Source: a virus. From it: a DNA stretch of 64,000 bases. A program made the translations under genes and the position numbers. This document shows positions 57,167 through 64,000 of this stretch, piece by piece. Position 1 is the first letter of the stretch, and each line of letters opens with the position of its first letter. The DNA lies in IMG/VR virus record IMGVR_UViG_3300009177_000030, positions 1 through 64,000 of that record; one strand, 5' to 3'. Below the pieces are notes generated by a model. The model ran no database searches. It was not told the DNA's origin and was given only the letters and a program-made list of their open reading frames with translations.

Positions 57167-58678
57167 ATGAGCACCCAACCACTATTAGGCACAACCCCAC
57201 GCCCCAACACAATGATCGGAATCACCCACACGTCCGACGGGCGTAAGGTGATCCGCGAGTCCAAAGCCCTCAAGGTAGGCATCGGCTATCCCCGCGGGAA
57301 AGCTGCCGATGTGTTCGTGGACACTGACGGCGCGTGGAATATCCGAGTCGGCAAGTACGGCTCCGACAAGAAAATGAAATGGGAGACGGTGGCGAAGTTC
57401 CCCACGAAAGATACACTACCCGGCGAGTCCCGGGCCAAGGCCGAGAAAGCCTTCCGCCAGGCATGGAAGGATTCCGACGTTTGCACGTATCCGCGCAAGG
57501 TGGCCTTCTTTCAATTCACAAAACCGATCATGGGCGAAGACGGGGCCGAGATCTACGTTCCTGACTTCGATGCTATCGAGGCGTACTCGTTCAGGAAGGA
57601 CCGCTCTGGCCCTCCGACCGAGATTGACATCATCTTTCTCGATGATGAGCCCTTCACTGGTGGCTACCAAATGTGGAGTGCATCCGAACTGAAGTGCTCC
57701 GGCGACGGCGAGAACGCATTGCGGGTTCTGTCAATGGCTTCCACCCCGGAAGAGAAAGCATTGGCCGAGGAGGCCGCCAAAACCGGCAAGAAGCATTTCC
57801 CAGTTGTTGGCGGCTGCTGGACCTGCAACTGCCCGTACGCGAAAGAAACAGCCGGTCCGCGTGGCCCGCAGCCAGCACCTTGCAAACCAGGCGCCGACAT
57901 CAAGTTCCAGTTGATGGGGAGTATGCTAATGCGCGTGGGCGGCACGGCGTTCTTCCACACGTCCAGCTTCCGCAGCATCTCTCAGATTTTCAGTTCAATC
58001 GAACGCATTAAGGAATTGACCGGCGGGCGGATCGCTGGCATTCCTCTCAAGATGATGGTCCGGTCGCACAAGACCAACCATAACGGCCAAGCCGCTATTC
58101 AGCAGAACGTTGCCATCGAGTTCCGCGCGAGCGATATTGATGACCTGCGCAAGAACCTGATTGAGCAGGCCTGGAAGTTCCGGCAGGCAACCGGAATTAT
58201 TCTACCTGCTCCCGCGCGCATGATCGAGGCAGCGCCGACGGAAGAAGAGACGCCAATGAGCGCTTCCGCGATGGCGTCTGAGTTCTATCCTGAGGCGGAT
58301 GATGACCAGCCCGAGCAGGAGCCAGCCTCCCCCGCCGCCACAGCCACAGCCGCAAAAACGGAAGCGCTGAGCGACAAGCTGAAGAACGCGAAGAAAGCAG
58401 ATAAACCAGCGGAAGCCGCGAAAGACCCGGGTGCGGCGCAGAACGAGGTTCAGCAGGCCACTCCCGCACCCGCCGCCGGTAAATGGCCCGACCGCCAGGC
58501 AATGAACGCCGACTTCAACAAACAGAAGGCGCGGATCGGGGAACCAGCATTCGAGGCAATCCGACAGAAGCATGACGTTCTGATGGGTGGACTGAAGTTT
58601 GATGATCCGAAGGCCGTTGCGATGTTTGAGGAGATGGCTGCGGCGCCGATGGCGGTTACTTCCGAGGATGTATTTTAG
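57167..58678 (+). CDS. Gp3-like / recombination-associated protein (503 aa)
   Basis: Core about 200-340 with GCWTCNCPYAKETAGP, PCKPGADIKFQLMGSMLMRV and FFHTSSFRSISQIFSS resembles the phage Gp3-type (recombination directionality factor-like) family, which sits next to exonuclease genes. The C-terminal about 130 residues are acidic, low-complexity and Ala/Pro-rich. Possible roles are ssDNA annealing partner or recombination mediator. Family match is by motif memory, so moderate certainty. Confidence 0.5.
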   Translation: MSTQPLLGTTPRPNTMIGITHTSDGRKVIRESKALKVGIGYPRGKAADVFVDTDGAWNIRVGKYGSDKKMKWETVAKFPTKDTLPGESRAKAEKAFRQAWKDSDVCTYPRKVAFFQFTKPIMGEDGAEIYVPDFDAIEAYSFRKDRSGPPTEIDIIFLDDEPFTGGYQMWSASELKCSGDGENALRVLSMASTPEEKALAEEAAKTGKKHFPVVGGCWTCNCPYAKETAGPRGPQPAPCKPGADIKFQLMGSMLMRVGGTAFFHTSSFRSISQIFSSIERIKELTGGRIAGIPLKMMVRSHKTNHNGQAAIQQNVAIEFRASDIDDLRKNLIEQAWKFRQATGIILPAPARMIEAAPTEEETPMSASAMASEFYPEADDDQPEQEPASPAATATAAKTEALSDKLKNAKKADKPAEAAKDPGAAQNEVQQATPAPAAGKWPDRQAMNADFNKQKARIGEPAFEAIRQKHDVLMGGLKFDDPKAVAMFEEMAAAPMAVTSEDVF

Positions 58679-58681
58679 TTT

Positions 58682-58814
58682 CGCCGGCTGATAATTGCGC
58701 TTCCCCTCGACGCGCAGGTCATATACAGAAATCCGGCGATGTTGTAAGCCTGAAAGGGTAAAGGGAAGCCCCGGCGGAGAATCTCGGGGGAGACGACCAA
58801 AGGGGCTCGAATTT
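58682..58814 (+). ncRNA. Structured 5' leader, pseudoknot-like
   Basis: Stem TCGCCGG (58681-58687) / CCGGCGA (58733-58739). Hairpin TGCGC (58696-58700) / GCGCA (58712-58716), whose loop TTCCC pairs with GGGAA (58763-58767), giving an H-type pseudoknot. Further stem CCCCG (58769-58773) / CGGGG (58785-58789). Directly before ATG 58815. Reads as a structured leader or ribozyme-like RNA. No known family recognised. Confidence 0.5.
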
Positions 58815-59150
58815 ATGCCACAAATTTACACACAAAAAGACCTCGGCTATCCCAGAACGCCAACTACGGCATTGTTCCGCGTGGAAATGGAAGACAAGTC
58901 GCTCTGGGACGTTCCGGTGCAGGCGATTGTTGACAGCCGGGATGAGCACTACGCTAGCGATAAAGAAGACACCATAGGATTTATACACGAAGGTGGACTC
59001 TCTGATGTCGAGATCTTCGACTGGGCCGGGAACAACATGAACTGGGATGACGTGAAGGAGTTCGCGGTTCAGGTGCCATCACCCAAGGTCGAGATTGACT
59101 GGGAAGAGGGCTGGAACTCTGGCGAGAAGGAGATTGTGGGGAAGGTTTAG
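58815..59150 (+). CDS. Hypothetical protein (111 aa)
   Basis: ATG 58815 (MPQIYTQKDLGYPRTPT). Acidic, alpha/beta (YASDKEDTIGFIHEGGLSD, VEIFDWAGNNMNWDD). No family. Flanked by structured intergenic regions on both sides. Confidence 0.55.
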   Translation: MPQIYTQKDLGYPRTPTTALFRVEMEDKSLWDVPVQAIVDSRDEHYASDKEDTIGFIHEGGLSDVEIFDWAGNNMNWDDVKEFAVQVPSPKVEIDWEEGWNSGEKEIVGKV

Positions 59151-59157
59151 GTTTTAT

Positions 59158-59425
59158 GCACCCGGCATCCCGCAAGGGGTGGCTCTGTCTCACGATGGGG
59201 TGGTGGTTCCCGGGTGCTCCAGTTCTGGCGGCGGCGTGGATGCTCAAACGGAGTAATCCGCTCTTACAATGAGCGGGGAGACACGCGGGAATGGTGGCCC
59301 ATTCCATCGGTGGTGACGCAGGGGATGAGATGCCCCACGAAACGCAGAAATGCGGGGAGACGTTACAAGGCCACAAATCGATAGCCCGTTAGATTCGGGA
59401 CCGCCAGATTAAATTTTTAGGGGAT
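59158..59425 (+). ncRNA. Structured intergenic RNA with many hairpins
   Basis: 270 nt without an ORF. Perfect stems: GCACCCGG (59158-59165) / CCGGGTGC (59210-59217); CCGCTC (59258-59263) / GAGCGG (59271-59276); GGAATGG (59288-59294) / CCATTCC (59299-59305); GGGG (59321-59324) / CCCC (59333-59336); CGCA-GAAA-TGCG (59343-59354). The G-rich GGGGAGAC motif occurs twice. Consistent with a folded small RNA or riboswitch-like leader. Confidence 0.55.
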
Positions 59426-59428
59426 GAA

Positions 59429-59650
59429 ATGAAAGTCACAAAAGACAAAGATTCGGTAGTCGTTAAATGCAGCGCCAAGGAAGCTCGGTTGATGGCGGCT
59501 GCCTGCGCTCAGGCGGCAGAAAAGCAGTATACCAGCGGGACGGAAGCCAAGATGGATTCATTGGCTAAGATCGCCCTTCAGGTGTCCAGCGAGTACAATG
59601 CCATAGCCGTTAAGATCCTGAGCGAGGCATCGTTCTGCGAGAACGTTTAA
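59429..59650 (+). CDS. Small hypothetical protein (73 aa)
   Basis: AGGGG (59419-59423) precedes ATG. Contains VVVKCSAKEARLMAAACAQ and LAKIALQVSSEYNAIAVK. Small alpha/beta fold. Unknown. Next structured intergenic region follows its stop. Confidence 0.5.
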   Translation: MKVTKDKDSVVVKCSAKEARLMAAACAQAAEKQYTSGTEAKMDSLAKIALQVSSEYNAIAVKILSEASFCENV

Positions 59651-59905
59651 ATGTTTCCACTCACTTAGCCTGCGCTCGTGAGTGGCCCCGGCTTACCGGC
59701 TGGGGGAGAATTCTGGCGGTGATCGGGATGACTGACGGCTCCCCGATGAAAAGGTAATCGTTGGAGGTATGATGTGCGCCTCATGAAACAAGCCGCCAGA
59801 GCAAGACCCTCGAAAGAGGTACGGCAGGGATTGCGTATCTGAAGCGCAAGATCCTCCTCCCACGTTCCACCTCCGTGCGCCGGGAAGAGGTGGGTAAATT
59901 TGAGG
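59651..59905 (+). ncRNA. Structured leader upstream of the alpha-CTD gene
   Basis: Strong hairpins: CCACTCAC (59657-59664) / GTGAGTGG (59678-59685); CCCCGGC (59686-59692) / GCTGGGG (59699-59705); CCTC-GAAA-GAGG (59808-59819); TTGCG/CGCAA near 59829-59845. CCTCCTCCCAC at about 59852 could pair with GAGGTGGG at about 59887-59894, near the ribosome-binding site. Likely regulatory for the zinc-finger/alpha-CTD gene. Confidence 0.5.
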
Positions 59906-59910
59906 AGATT

Positions 59911-60531
59911 ATGCCAGCGTTGTCGTTTACCGTCGAGTTTGTGATTGAAGAGTGCTGTGCTTGCCATATGATGTTCGCCGTGAGCAAGGACTTTCAGCGC
60001 CGCAAGCAAGTGGACCATGGGTCGTTTCACTGCCCAGAGGGACATACTATGTCCTATACCGGAAAGACCGAACTGGATCGCTTACGGGAGTCAACTACTG
60101 CAGCACAGCAGGCTCTTCAGGCCAAACTTAATGAGGCCAATCACGCGAAGTTGGTAGCTGAAAAAGAGCGCAATCAAATCGCCGCCGAGAAGAAGCGCAT
60201 GGAAGCGCGTGCCGCGGCTGGTGTTTGCTTGTGCTGTAACCGTACCTTTGAAGATCTCGCACGCCATATGGAAAGTAAGCATTCCGGCGTTCTTGGCCCT
60301 GGGAAAGAGCAACGCCAGATTGAGGGCGAGAGGGCAATGCCTGTAATGGTGGAGGAGTTGGAATTAGGTGTACGGGCATACAACTGTCTGAAGAACGCTG
60401 GCATTGACACTATTCAGGAGCTACTTGCGGCTCCATGCGCCACTTTATTTCAAATGAAAAACTTCGGCAAAAAATCAATGGATGAAATTAACGCAGAGTT
60501 GGGTCGACTTGGCCTGCCGGTGAAAAAATAA
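59911..60531 (+). CDS. Zinc-finger protein fused to an RNA polymerase alpha-CTD (206 aa)
   Basis: GAGGAG precedes ATG 59911. First zinc site C15xxC18 with C41 and H45. Coiled coil about 52-103. A C2H2-like finger C106/C109...H119/H124. Then an alpha-CTD at 143-206 (VEELELGVRAYNCLKNAG, then NFGKKSMDEINAELGRLGL). Positions equivalent to E. coli Arg265, Asn268, Cys269, Gly296, Lys298, Ser299 and Glu302 are all present. Alpha-CTD binds promoter UP-element DNA, activators and sigma. A stand-alone phage copy could recruit or divert host RNAP. Confidence 0.85.
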   Translation: MPALSFTVEFVIEECCACHMMFAVSKDFQRRKQVDHGSFHCPEGHTMSYTGKTELDRLRESTTAAQQALQAKLNEANHAKLVAEKERNQIAAEKKRMEARAAAGVCLCCNRTFEDLARHMESKHSGVLGPGKEQRQIEGERAMPVMVEELELGVRAYNCLKNAGIDTIQELLAAPCATLFQMKNFGKKSMDEINAELGRLGLPVKK

Positions 60532-60533
60532 CC

Positions 60534-60743
60534 ATGTCCCAAAAAACCAAACCCCGCACCCGCGTAATCATCGAACCCAAGAAAGTAGTCGAGCTCGGAG
60601 TCTATGTCTCCGCCGGGCAATTGTCCAGGCTGGAGAAGATACTGAGCAACTGGAGCATTAAGTATTCGGTGCTGCCGGAGCCGGATGAGCCGTATGCGGA
60701 TTTGAGTGAGTGGTATGAGGAGTGTAAATATGAGTCCGCTTAA
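60534..60743 (+). CDS. Hypothetical protein (69 aa)
   Basis: 2 nt after the previous stop. Basic N-terminus, then VYVSAGQLSRLEKILSNWS and an acidic C-terminus. Overlaps the next gene by 14 nt. Possibly co-expressed with the alpha-CTD protein. Function unknown. Confidence 0.55.
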   Translation: MSQKTKPRTRVIIEPKKVVELGVYVSAGQLSRLEKILSNWSIKYSVLPEPDEPYADLSEWYEECKYESA

Positions 60744-60996
60744 TAACGTCTCCGCCAGTGTTCCGGATAAGCTCGTAAAACCCGAGACCGCCCGCGTTCT
60801 CCGTGAAGAGATGAACTACCGGAACAAGAGCGAGAGTTGCAAGACTTGTGCCAACCACAAGGAAATCGACGATCCACACTTAGACCGTAGTTGGATGCAG
60901 GTGTGCGCTTTGTTCGAGAAGCAGTTGGGGCTTATCACCATCGAAGTCACTGGCATCTGCAAGCACTGGAAGGAACCGGAATCGCCATGCGCATAG
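60730..60996 (+). CDS. Cys-rich small protein (88 aa)
   Basis: ATG 60730 (MSPLNNVSASVPDKL). SCKTCANHKEI, VCALFEK and ICKHWKEP provide four cysteines and two histidines, fitting a zinc or Fe-S site. Overlaps the RecF-like gene by 10 nt. Confidence 0.55.
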   Translation: MSPLNNVSASVPDKLVKPETARVLREEMNYRNKSESCKTCANHKEIDDPHLDRSWMQVCALFEKQLGLITIEVTGICKHWKEPESPCA

Positions 60997-62342
60997 TTTC
61001 ATTATCGGCCGAAAACATCAAACGCCTGAAGGTGGTAGAGATCACCCCGAAAGGTGACGTGGTTCAGATCACGGGCAGGAACGCGAGCGGCAAGAGTTCA
61101 GTCCTTGATTCAATTATGTACGCCCTTGGCGGCGAGAAGTCAATCCCCGGTAAGCCAGTCCGCGAAGGCTGCGATAAGGCCAAGATCAAACTGAACCTCG
61201 GCACCGTGGTAGTCGAGCGCCGGTTCACACCGTCCGGAACGACCATCAGCGTCACGAGCGCAGACGGTGCCACCTACAAGTCTCCACAGAAGATGCTGGA
61301 CGATCTCCTCGGGGCGCTGACGTTCGATCCTCTCGCATTCTCACGTCAGAAGCCTCGGGATCAGTTTGATACGCTCCGCAAACTGGTAAATCTGCCGATC
61401 GACATCGACGCGCTGAACGCAGCGAACCAGAACGACTACGAATACCGCACGGAGATCAACCGGCAGACGAAGCAATTTCGAACGCAGGCAGAAGCCATAA
61501 GGGTGCCGGATAGCACTCCGGTGGAACCAGAAGACGAGTCCGCCTTTTTGGATGGAATTGAGCGCGCCGGAACTGTCAATGCAGATATTCAGCGGCGGCA
61601 GGCGAACCGGGAAAAGGCGGTTAAGGACGTTGCAGATTTACGAGCCAGGGCGGTTGCCGTCCGGGATGCATTCTTAAACGCGACCAGTGAAGCGGGCGAG
61701 CGCATTACTGATCTGCAAAAACAAATCGAGGATATCAAGGCACGTCTCCAGCGAGACGCTAAGGCTGCTGATGAATCGGCGGCGGCCAGCGAATCGGCTG
61801 CGAATGCTCTGGAAGCTAAGCTATTATCTGCCCCGCTACTGCCCGAACCGGTATCCATCTCCGACCTCCGAACCAAACTCGACGCTGCGAAGATCCGCAA
61901 CGTTGCCGTGGCTGAACGCAAACGCCGGGAAGCCCTGCTCGAGCAGGCCCAACAGTCCGAAGCCGTGGCGAAGTCCCTCACCGACGCCATGGAGGTGCGC
62001 GACAAGCAAAAAGAGGACGCTATCAAGGCGGCCACTATGCCGGTGTCTGGACTTGGATTCGGAAGCGATCACGTCACGTATAACGGGATCCCGTTCGATC
62101 AGGCGAGCTCGGCTGAGAAGTTGAGGGTATCCGCCGCTATCGCTATGGCTGGGAATCCGAAGTTGCGGGTGATCCGGATTCAGGATGGATCGTTGCTGGA
62201 CGAGGACGGCCTGAAGATCATCAGCGACATGGCCGCAGAGAAAGACTATCAGGTGTGGCTCGAAGCCGTGGATTCGACCGGTAAGGTCGGCATCTACATG
62301 GAGGATGGCGAGGTTGCGGCGGTGAATGAGGCGAAGGCGTGA
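60987..62342 (+). CDS. RecF/SbcC-like SMC-family ATPase (451 aa)
   Basis: ATG 60987 (MRIVSLSAENIKRLKVVE). Walker A GRNASGKSS (about 30-38), central coiled coil (about 170-350: EDIKARLQRDAKAADESAA), C-terminal ABC-type signature SSAEKLRVSAAIAMAG and Walker B region LRVIRIQDGSLL. DNA-dependent ATPase that loads or guides the nuclease in phage recombination. Next to exonuclease and Gp3-like genes. Confidence 0.8.
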   Translation: MRIVSLSAENIKRLKVVEITPKGDVVQITGRNASGKSSVLDSIMYALGGEKSIPGKPVREGCDKAKIKLNLGTVVVERRFTPSGTTISVTSADGATYKSPQKMLDDLLGALTFDPLAFSRQKPRDQFDTLRKLVNLPIDIDALNAANQNDYEYRTEINRQTKQFRTQAEAIRVPDSTPVEPEDESAFLDGIERAGTVNADIQRRQANREKAVKDVADLRARAVAVRDAFLNATSEAGERITDLQKQIEDIKARLQRDAKAADESAAASESAANALEAKLLSAPLLPEPVSISDLRTKLDAAKIRNVAVAERKRREALLEQAQQSEAVAKSLTDAMEVRDKQKEDAIKAATMPVSGLGFGSDHVTYNGIPFDQASSAEKLRVSAAIAMAGNPKLRVIRIQDGSLLDEDGLKIISDMAAEKDYQVWLEAVDSTGKVGIYMEDGEVAAVNEAKA

Positions 62343-62710
62343 CCCATCAGCAGTTAGAAATCCTCCAGCACGCGCTGGGTGTAGACGAATATGGCCGGGG
62401 CCAACAATACCGGGACCACTTCGCGGCTGGCGGGGAAGACATACCCATTTGCCAGGAACTGATCGCTCTCGGCTACATGCGCCAAGTCGCAACGACTGCG
62501 GTGTTTCAGGACTTCAACTGCCGGGTCACCGAGGAAGGCAAAGCGGCCATGCTCCGGGAGAGTCCGGCGCCGCCCGTACTGACCCGGGGACAGAAACGAT
62601 ATCGGCACTGGCTGAAGGTTTCGGATTGCTTCCCGGATTGGAAGTTTGGGGATTATCTAAAGAAGTATGTGCGGCCTGAGGCTGGTGGCGTGCTGGGGGA
62701 TTATCTGTGA
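62339..62710 (+). CDS. Hypothetical phage protein (123 aa)
   Basis: GTG overlaps the previous stop (GTGA). Contains LEILQHALGVDEYGRGQQYR and QELIALGYMRQVATT, a common phage protein type without assigned function, plus FNCRVTEEGKAAML. Basic C-terminus. Confidence 0.6.
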   Translation: MTHQQLEILQHALGVDEYGRGQQYRDHFAAGGEDIPICQELIALGYMRQVATTAVFQDFNCRVTEEGKAAMLRESPAPPVLTRGQKRYRHWLKVSDCFPDWKFGDYLKKYVRPEAGGVLGDYL

Positions 62711-62961
62711 AATCCACCCGCACCTCAGACCGCGAATTTACGCAATCCGTAGGCATCAAACAGGACTGCGAAATGTGCGAACTCCTGCACATCGACATCG
62801 AACGCCAGAAGGACGAGACCACCCATAGGGAACAGGTCTGCTGGTTCCTGATTCAGGTTGCCTTGAGCCGAGAGAGTCGTCTGCGAACGTGGAAGTTGGC
62901 TGCGTTTGGTGGCTGGGTTATGGCGGTCCTGCTGGGGATTGCGAGCCTTCATCATGCCTAA
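62707..62961 (+). CDS. Small protein with C-terminal TM (84 aa)
   Basis: GTG overlap. An acidic-Cys N-terminal part (CEMCELLHIDIERQ), then a C-terminal TM (LAAFGGWVMAVLLGIASLHH). Tail-anchored topology. Unknown. Confidence 0.55.
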   Translation: MKSTRTSDREFTQSVGIKQDCEMCELLHIDIERQKDETTHREQVCWFLIQVALSRESRLRTWKLAAFGGWVMAVLLGIASLHHA

Positions 62962-63343
62962 AATCCACAACCGTATCGAACGCACCAAAATGGAACACAT
63001 CCGTATGCAGGCGGCTCGGTGCTTTGCGGTGGGCAGCACGCAGGCTGATATAACGCGGCTGTATAACGTAAGCCGAACGACGGCTATGAAGTGGCACCGG
63101 GCCTGGAAGCGTGGCGGCGCGAAGGCACTCGAGCAGCGCAAAGCTACCGGGCGGCCGAGATTTGTGGGGATTGAGGCTATCCGGGAGTTTATCGAAAGCT
63201 TAGATATGGAAGGCCAGACGACGGAGTCGATGGTTGCGGAACTCAGCATGCGTTTCGGGGTGGAGTACGACAAGGATCACGTGGGGCGGATTTTGAATCG
63301 GTTGGGGTATCGGTGGATCGGGAGGGGGTGGGGGCGTGGATAA
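62954..63343 (+). CDS. IS630-type DNA-binding domain protein (129 aa)
   Basis: ATG 62954 (MPKIHNRIERTKMEH). Winged helix-turn-helix of the IS630/Tc1 type: GSTQADITRLYNVSRTTAMK, GGAKALEQRKATGRPRF, SMRFGVEYDKDHVGRILNR. The DDE catalytic half is absent, so it is a DNA-binding module used as a regulator or left by decay. Co-overlaps with neighbours, suggesting an operon function. Confidence 0.7.
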   Translation: MPKIHNRIERTKMEHIRMQAARCFAVGSTQADITRLYNVSRTTAMKWHRAWKRGGAKALEQRKATGRPRFVGIEAIREFIESLDMEGQTTESMVAELSMRFGVEYDKDHVGRILNRLGYRWIGRGWGRG

Positions 63344-63506
63344 CTATATTGCACCTGAAGGAACTGAATGGGTCTGTGGCGCATGCGGTCGGCACGGTTC
63401 GGACCGGACCAGAATTGGTGATGAGTCCTGTTTCCTGAATGCGGTTCTGTGTCGCAAGAAGCTGGTCGTTGGGGAAGATGGTTGTGAGTGGGAGGCGGTA
63501 GAATGA
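63336..63506 (+). CDS. Small Cys protein (56 aa)
   Basis: GTG 63336 overlaps the IS630-like gene. VCGACGRHG and CFLNAVLCRK give paired Cys/His. Unknown. Coupled to the next gene by ATGA. Confidence 0.5.
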   Translation: MDNYIAPEGTEWVCGACGRHGSDRTRIGDESCFLNAVLCRKKLVVGEDGCEWEAVE

Positions 63507-63760
63507 TCCACCGCCGCATCGACGACAACGAACTGAACAAAGACGCCAAGTTTGAGTGCGGCATCGCATGGCCGTTGCCGGAAGGCGATCTGTACGTCTG
63601 GGACAGCGAGTTATTCATGACCCATCGGATTACGTGCGAGGGCTGCGGAGGTGGACCGCCAAGGCCAATCGGAACTCCGATATCCGAACTCTCAGGCCAG
63701 CCGGGGCATCCCGGCTATAAAAAGTTCTGCGACATCGCCCGATCGTGGGGGTACGAATGA
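63503..63760 (+). CDS. Cys-containing hypothetical protein (85 aa)
   Basis: Start MIHRRIDDNELNKDA at the ATGA junction. Contains FECGIAWPLPEGDLYVWD, then ITCEGCGGGPPRPIG. Soluble. Unknown. Confidence 0.5.
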   Translation: MIHRRIDDNELNKDAKFECGIAWPLPEGDLYVWDSELFMTHRITCEGCGGGPPRPIGTPISELSGQPGHPGYKKFCDIARSWGYE

Positions 63761-63957
63761 GCAAAATGACTCAGGAGGAATTTATCGCAATCCTCTTTGC
63801 GGACTTAAATTATGACACCGCCGCCCAGCGCAAAGGTTGGCTGCAACTCCGGTTTCAGGTGAACTTTCCGGATGAGTTGACGGTGGCCCAGAAGTCTCGG
63901 GCTATTGAGATGTTGAAGGCGGAGAAGAGCGGAGAGCCGGAGGATGAGGATGATTGA
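63757..63957 (+). CDS. Helical hypothetical protein (66 aa)
   Basis: ATGA overlap, MSKMTQEEFIAILFADL. Acidic C-terminus. Function unknown. Confidence 0.5.
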   Translation: MSKMTQEEFIAILFADLNYDTAAQRKGWLQLRFQVNFPDELTVAQKSRAIEMLKAEKSGEPEDEDD

Positions 63958-64000
63958 ATTTTTTTGGTGTACGCTGGCAGCGGGATCCGCATTCTGGATC
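63944..64000 (+). CDS. Partial gene at window end
   Basis: ATG at 63944 or 63950 (MIEFFWCTLAAGSAFW) runs off the edge. Hydrophobic, possibly a TM or signal segment. Incomplete. Confidence 0.4.
   Translation, partial: MRMIEFFWCTLAAGSAFWI

Noticed and set aside
1-64000. CRISPR array, tRNA, integrase, endolysin or terminase genes
   Set aside because: No regularly spaced repeats, clover-leaf folds or recognisable integrase, lysozyme or terminase motifs were seen in this window.

Overview
The window is a piece of a tailed double-stranded DNA phage genome, roughly 55-60 % G+C by eye. Genes are packed tightly, and most neighbours on the same strand overlap by 4 nt (ATGA or GTGA). Recognisable structural genes are a portal, a scaffold, a major capsid protein, neck/tail-nozzle candidates, a tail-collar fibre and large internal-virion-like proteins. 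I see no tape-measure or tail-sheath gene, which suggests podovirus-like morphology. Terminase, lysozyme, integrase, DNA polymerase and tRNA genes are not visible here. The host is unknown. Several encoded signal peptides end in A-x-A or AQ, so the host has a Sec pathway and is probably Gram-negative. An Acidobacteria-like soil host is only a guess.

Layout. 1-3323 (+): small accessory proteins and membrane proteins. 3307-4661 (-): a Mom-like DNA-modification enzyme and an HNH-type protein. 4691-6742 (+): portal. 6792-7738 (-): a five-gene small operon led by a helix-turn-helix gene. 7849-13507 (+): head genes (scaffold, capsid, probable decoration proteins, terminator, first neck protein). 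13521-18901 (-): DDE transposase-like gene, PP-loop ATPase, TGT/DpdA-like enzyme, RNA ligase, tiny zinc-finger proteins, and coiled-coil and membrane proteins. 18957-32683 (+): neck/tail nozzle, collar fibre and internal proteins, with HNH homing-type endonucleases at several gene junctions. 32680-43297: mainly (-) glycan genes (GT2 x3, GT4, a PLOD-like glycosyltransferase, radical SAM, SAM methyltransferase), interrupted by a (+) tailspike gene. 43354-50304 (+): exported spike/SGNH proteins, an outer-membrane-like protein and holin-like proteins. 50288-53689 (-): coiled-coil and membrane proteins, then a second transposase-like + DNA methyltransferase cassette. 53737-64000 (+): replication/recombination module (HNH, YqaJ-type exonuclease, Gp3-like protein, RecF/SbcC-like ATPase), DNA-binding proteins and three structured intergenic RNAs.

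How it fits together. Three DNA-modification routes (Mom-like, DpdA-like plus PP-loop, N4/N6 methyltransferase) suggest heavy investment in escaping restriction. The glycosyltransferase block probably decorates virion or host-surface glycans. Spike-like proteins with N-terminal signal peptides suggest phage proteins exported into the host envelope.

The most novel-looking gene is 59911-60531. It encodes two zinc-binding segments and a coiled coil fused to a C-terminal domain of the bacterial RNA polymerase alpha subunit (alpha-CTD) type. All the DNA-contacting positions I can recall are conserved, so it is a candidate transcription-takeover factor. A second candidate system is a pair of diverged cassettes (13521-16359 and 52001-53689). 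Each couples an IS1595/ISXO2-type DDE protein to base-modification enzymes and ends with the same 42-residue basic peptide.
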